DNA from: Prolixibacteraceae bacterium
GTDB taxonomy: Bacteria; Bacteroidota; Bacteroidia; Bacteroidales; Prolixibacteraceae
Length of the DNA stretch: 6,389 nt
Reading direction: 5' to 3'
Assembly: GCA_014380255.1 (NCBI GenBank)
Contig: JACMKG010000153.1
Span: forward strand, 1-6,389
Shown here one piece after another: positions 5,626 through 6,389 of the stretch. The translations under genes were made by a program, and so were the position numbers. The notes below the pieces were generated by a model that saw only the letters and a program-made list of their open reading frames with translations, was not told the origin of the DNA and made no database searches. Position 1 is the stretch's first letter. The number at the start of each line of letters is the position of its first letter.

Positions 5626-5953
5626 TAGGGTCTGCTGAAAAACTCGTCCAAAGGATTTGCCCGTAGGGCATCAATGTCAATAGAAAAAACAAAGCGATAC
5701 GCCCCTTTGCCCGCAGGGCATTAATAATCTGCTTGTTATATTGATTCCCTACGGGGAAGCCATCCATTGTAGCATGTTTTTCTATTGATATTGATCCCCT
5801 GGCGGGGAAGGAGAGCGCTTACCTGGATTGATTCCCGTGTCTTTGTGGGCATGCTTATTCGCTACCTTTCTCAATTTTCCTTGCACTTTTTACAACGAAT
5901 ATCGCTGTAAGTATCAGATTACCAAACAGACTATGGTTTTTCAGCAGACCCTA
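5626..5953. mobile_element. 328-bp MITE-like element with perfect 18-bp terminal inverted repeats
   Basis: TAGGGTCTGCTGAAAAAC (5626-5643) is repeated exactly in inverted form at 5936-5953. The outer TA on both sides may be a 2-bp target duplication, giving a 324-bp element with 16-bp repeats. A TA target would fit IS630-like or some IS5-group transposases, but the family cannot be assigned. The interior holds hairpin cluster 2 (left half) and about 125 bp without recognisable coding (right half), so any transposase must act in trans. The right end lies 18 bp from the stop codon of the symporter gene. Size, ends and lack of a gene fit a non-autonomous insertion element. Confidence 0.7.
5656..5809 (+). 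repeat. Four-hairpin inverted repeat cluster, copy 2 (BIME/REP-like)
   Basis: The design is the same as the cluster upstream of rsmE. E is TGCCC-GTA-GGGCA (5658-5670) and F is TGCCC-GCA-GGGCA (5708-5720). G is TTCCC-TACG-GGGAA (5745-5758) and H is TCCCC-TGGC-GGGGA (5795-5808). E and F face one way, G and H the other, with start-to-start spacing of 50, 37 and 50 nt; the 1-nt differences from copy 1 are about what the 3-nt loops of E and F would give. Outer tails are TCAATGTCAATAGAAAA after E (5671-5687) and TTTTTCTATTGATATTGA before H (5777-5794). Inner tails are short. Stem bases differ between copies yet stay paired, and loops vary, which suggests the hairpin structure is maintained. Confidence 0.8.
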
Positions 5954-5954
5954 G

Positions 5955-5975
5955 ATAGAAAAAAAAATTTTCTAT
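5955..5975 (-). terminator. AT-only hairpin with T tract at the symporter stop codon
   Basis: ATAGAAAA (5955-5962) and TTTTCTAT (5968-5975) form a perfect 8-bp inverted repeat around five A residues. On the minus strand the symporter stop codon TAG falls in the first arm and a run of nine T follows, so it may weakly end that transcript. The stem has only two G-C-containing positions per arm at most, so confidence as a real terminator is low. Confidence 0.35.
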
Positions 5976-6389
5976 ACATTCAGCTTCTCCCCTTCTGATT
6001 TGGCAATGATTACTGCAGCGCAGGTATCACCCCAGACATTGATTGTAGTTCGCGACATATCCAGAATTCTGTCAACTGCCAGTATTAATCCAATGCCTTC
6101 CAGCGGGAGGTTTACAGCCGTCAATACGATGGTCATCATCACCAGGCCTGCCATGGGGATTCCAGCAGAGCCGATAGCGGCCAGAAGGGCAGTCAATACG
6201 ACTATACCTTGTTGCCCCATGGTCAATTCAATCCCGTATGCCTGAGCAATAAACATCACGGCCACACATTCATAAAGAGCTGTTCCATTCATATTGATGG
6301 TAGCTCCCAGTGGTAAGGTAAAACTTGTAATTTTATTGGATACCCCATCCTTATGCTCCACCGCTTCCATCGTTAAAGGAAGAGCTGCA
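5972..6389 (-). CDS. Dicarboxylate/amino acid:cation symporter, C-terminal part (DAACS/SLC1 family; 5' end outside window)
   Basis: The frame enters from the right edge as [11 protein letters not shown] and ends at TAG (5974-5972), giving 138 residues, about the last third of a roughly 400-residue transporter. Family landmarks appear in order: the HP1-end AALPLTM; TM7 NMNGTALYE, which carries sodium and substrate contacts; HP2 with [12 protein letters not shown]; and TM8 [16 protein letters not shown]. The TM8 stretch keeps the residues equivalent to GltPh D390, D394, R397, T398, N401 and D405. The arginine at the R397 position favours an acidic substrate (glutamate, aspartate or a C4 dicarboxylate). 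It is an inner-membrane, trimeric elevator-type transporter by family, coupled to Na+ or H+. NMNG replaces the more common NMDG. A start at 6370 would be internal; upstream codons continue the conserved motif. Confidence 0.95.
   Translation of the reverse strand, partial: AALPLTMEAVEHKDGVSNKITSFTLPLGATINMNGTALYECVAVMFIAQAYGIELTMGQQGIVVLTALLAAIGSAGIPMAGLVMMTIVLTAVNLPLEGIGLILAVDRILDMSRTTINVWGDTCAAVIIAKSEGEKLNV

Noticed and set aside
4442..5809. Regularly spaced repeats resembling a CRISPR array.
   Set aside because: There are only four units per cluster, half are inverted, unit sequences diverge, spacers are similar between clusters rather than unique, and no cas genes are present.
5736..5852. 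A 38-codon minus-strand frame starting MPTKTRESIQ inside the 328-bp element, considered as a transposase remnant.
   Set aside because: It is short, runs through two of the hairpins, and shows no transposase motif. Most likely a chance frame.

Overview
The window looks like a chromosomal segment of a Bacteroidota bacterium, probably from the Bacteroidales/Marinilabiliales side, although no genus can be named from it. Three things point there. The TonB-dependent receptor carries an N-terminal carboxypeptidase-regulatory-like domain. A short ECF sigma factor is coupled to a small multi-pass membrane protein. Sequences close to the Bacteroidota promoter consensus (TTTG, about 20 nt, TAnnTTTG) sit before some genes, with no obvious Shine-Dalgarno sites.

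Layout. Positions 1-1764 (minus) hold the first 588 codons of a TonB-dependent outer-membrane receptor that runs off the left edge. A 251-bp divergent intergenic region separates it from a plus-strand two-gene operon (2016-3046): an ECF sigma factor and, overlapping it by 4 nt, a four-helix membrane protein that is a candidate anti-sigma factor. Converging on this operon is a YfcE/MJ0936-type metallophosphoesterase (3078-3587, minus). A SixA-like phosphohistidine phosphatase (3746-4237) and the 16S rRNA methyltransferase RsmE (4802-5503) follow on the plus strand. The right edge holds the C-terminal third of a glutamate/dicarboxylate:cation symporter (5972-6389, minus).

The coding genes are mostly ordinary. 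The unusual material is in the two non-coding gaps on either side of rsmE. Each gap contains a cluster of four small hairpins (4442-4599 and 5656-5809) with the same design: two hairpins in one orientation, then two inverted, spaced about 51/38/51 nt. The outermost hairpins carry a conserved tail close to ATCAATATCAATAGAAAA. The second cluster lies inside a 328-bp element bounded by a perfect 18-bp terminal inverted repeat (5626-5953). The first cluster has a degraded copy of the same terminal sequence at the same distance from its outer hairpin. This suggests two copies of a non-autonomous, MITE- or BIME-like mobile repeat in opposite orientation around rsmE. The gap at 4238-4801 also holds a phased GGAT array with a shorter inverted counterpart. 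I see nothing recognisable in 4630-4801 apart from the rsmE upstream region.

Functional links: the sigma factor and its membrane partner probably form one regulatory unit. The divergent receptor could be a target, but it lacks the N-terminal signalling (STN) domain of FecA-type receptors, so classical surface signalling is not supported. The phosphoesterase, SixA, RsmE and symporter show no evident shared pathway.
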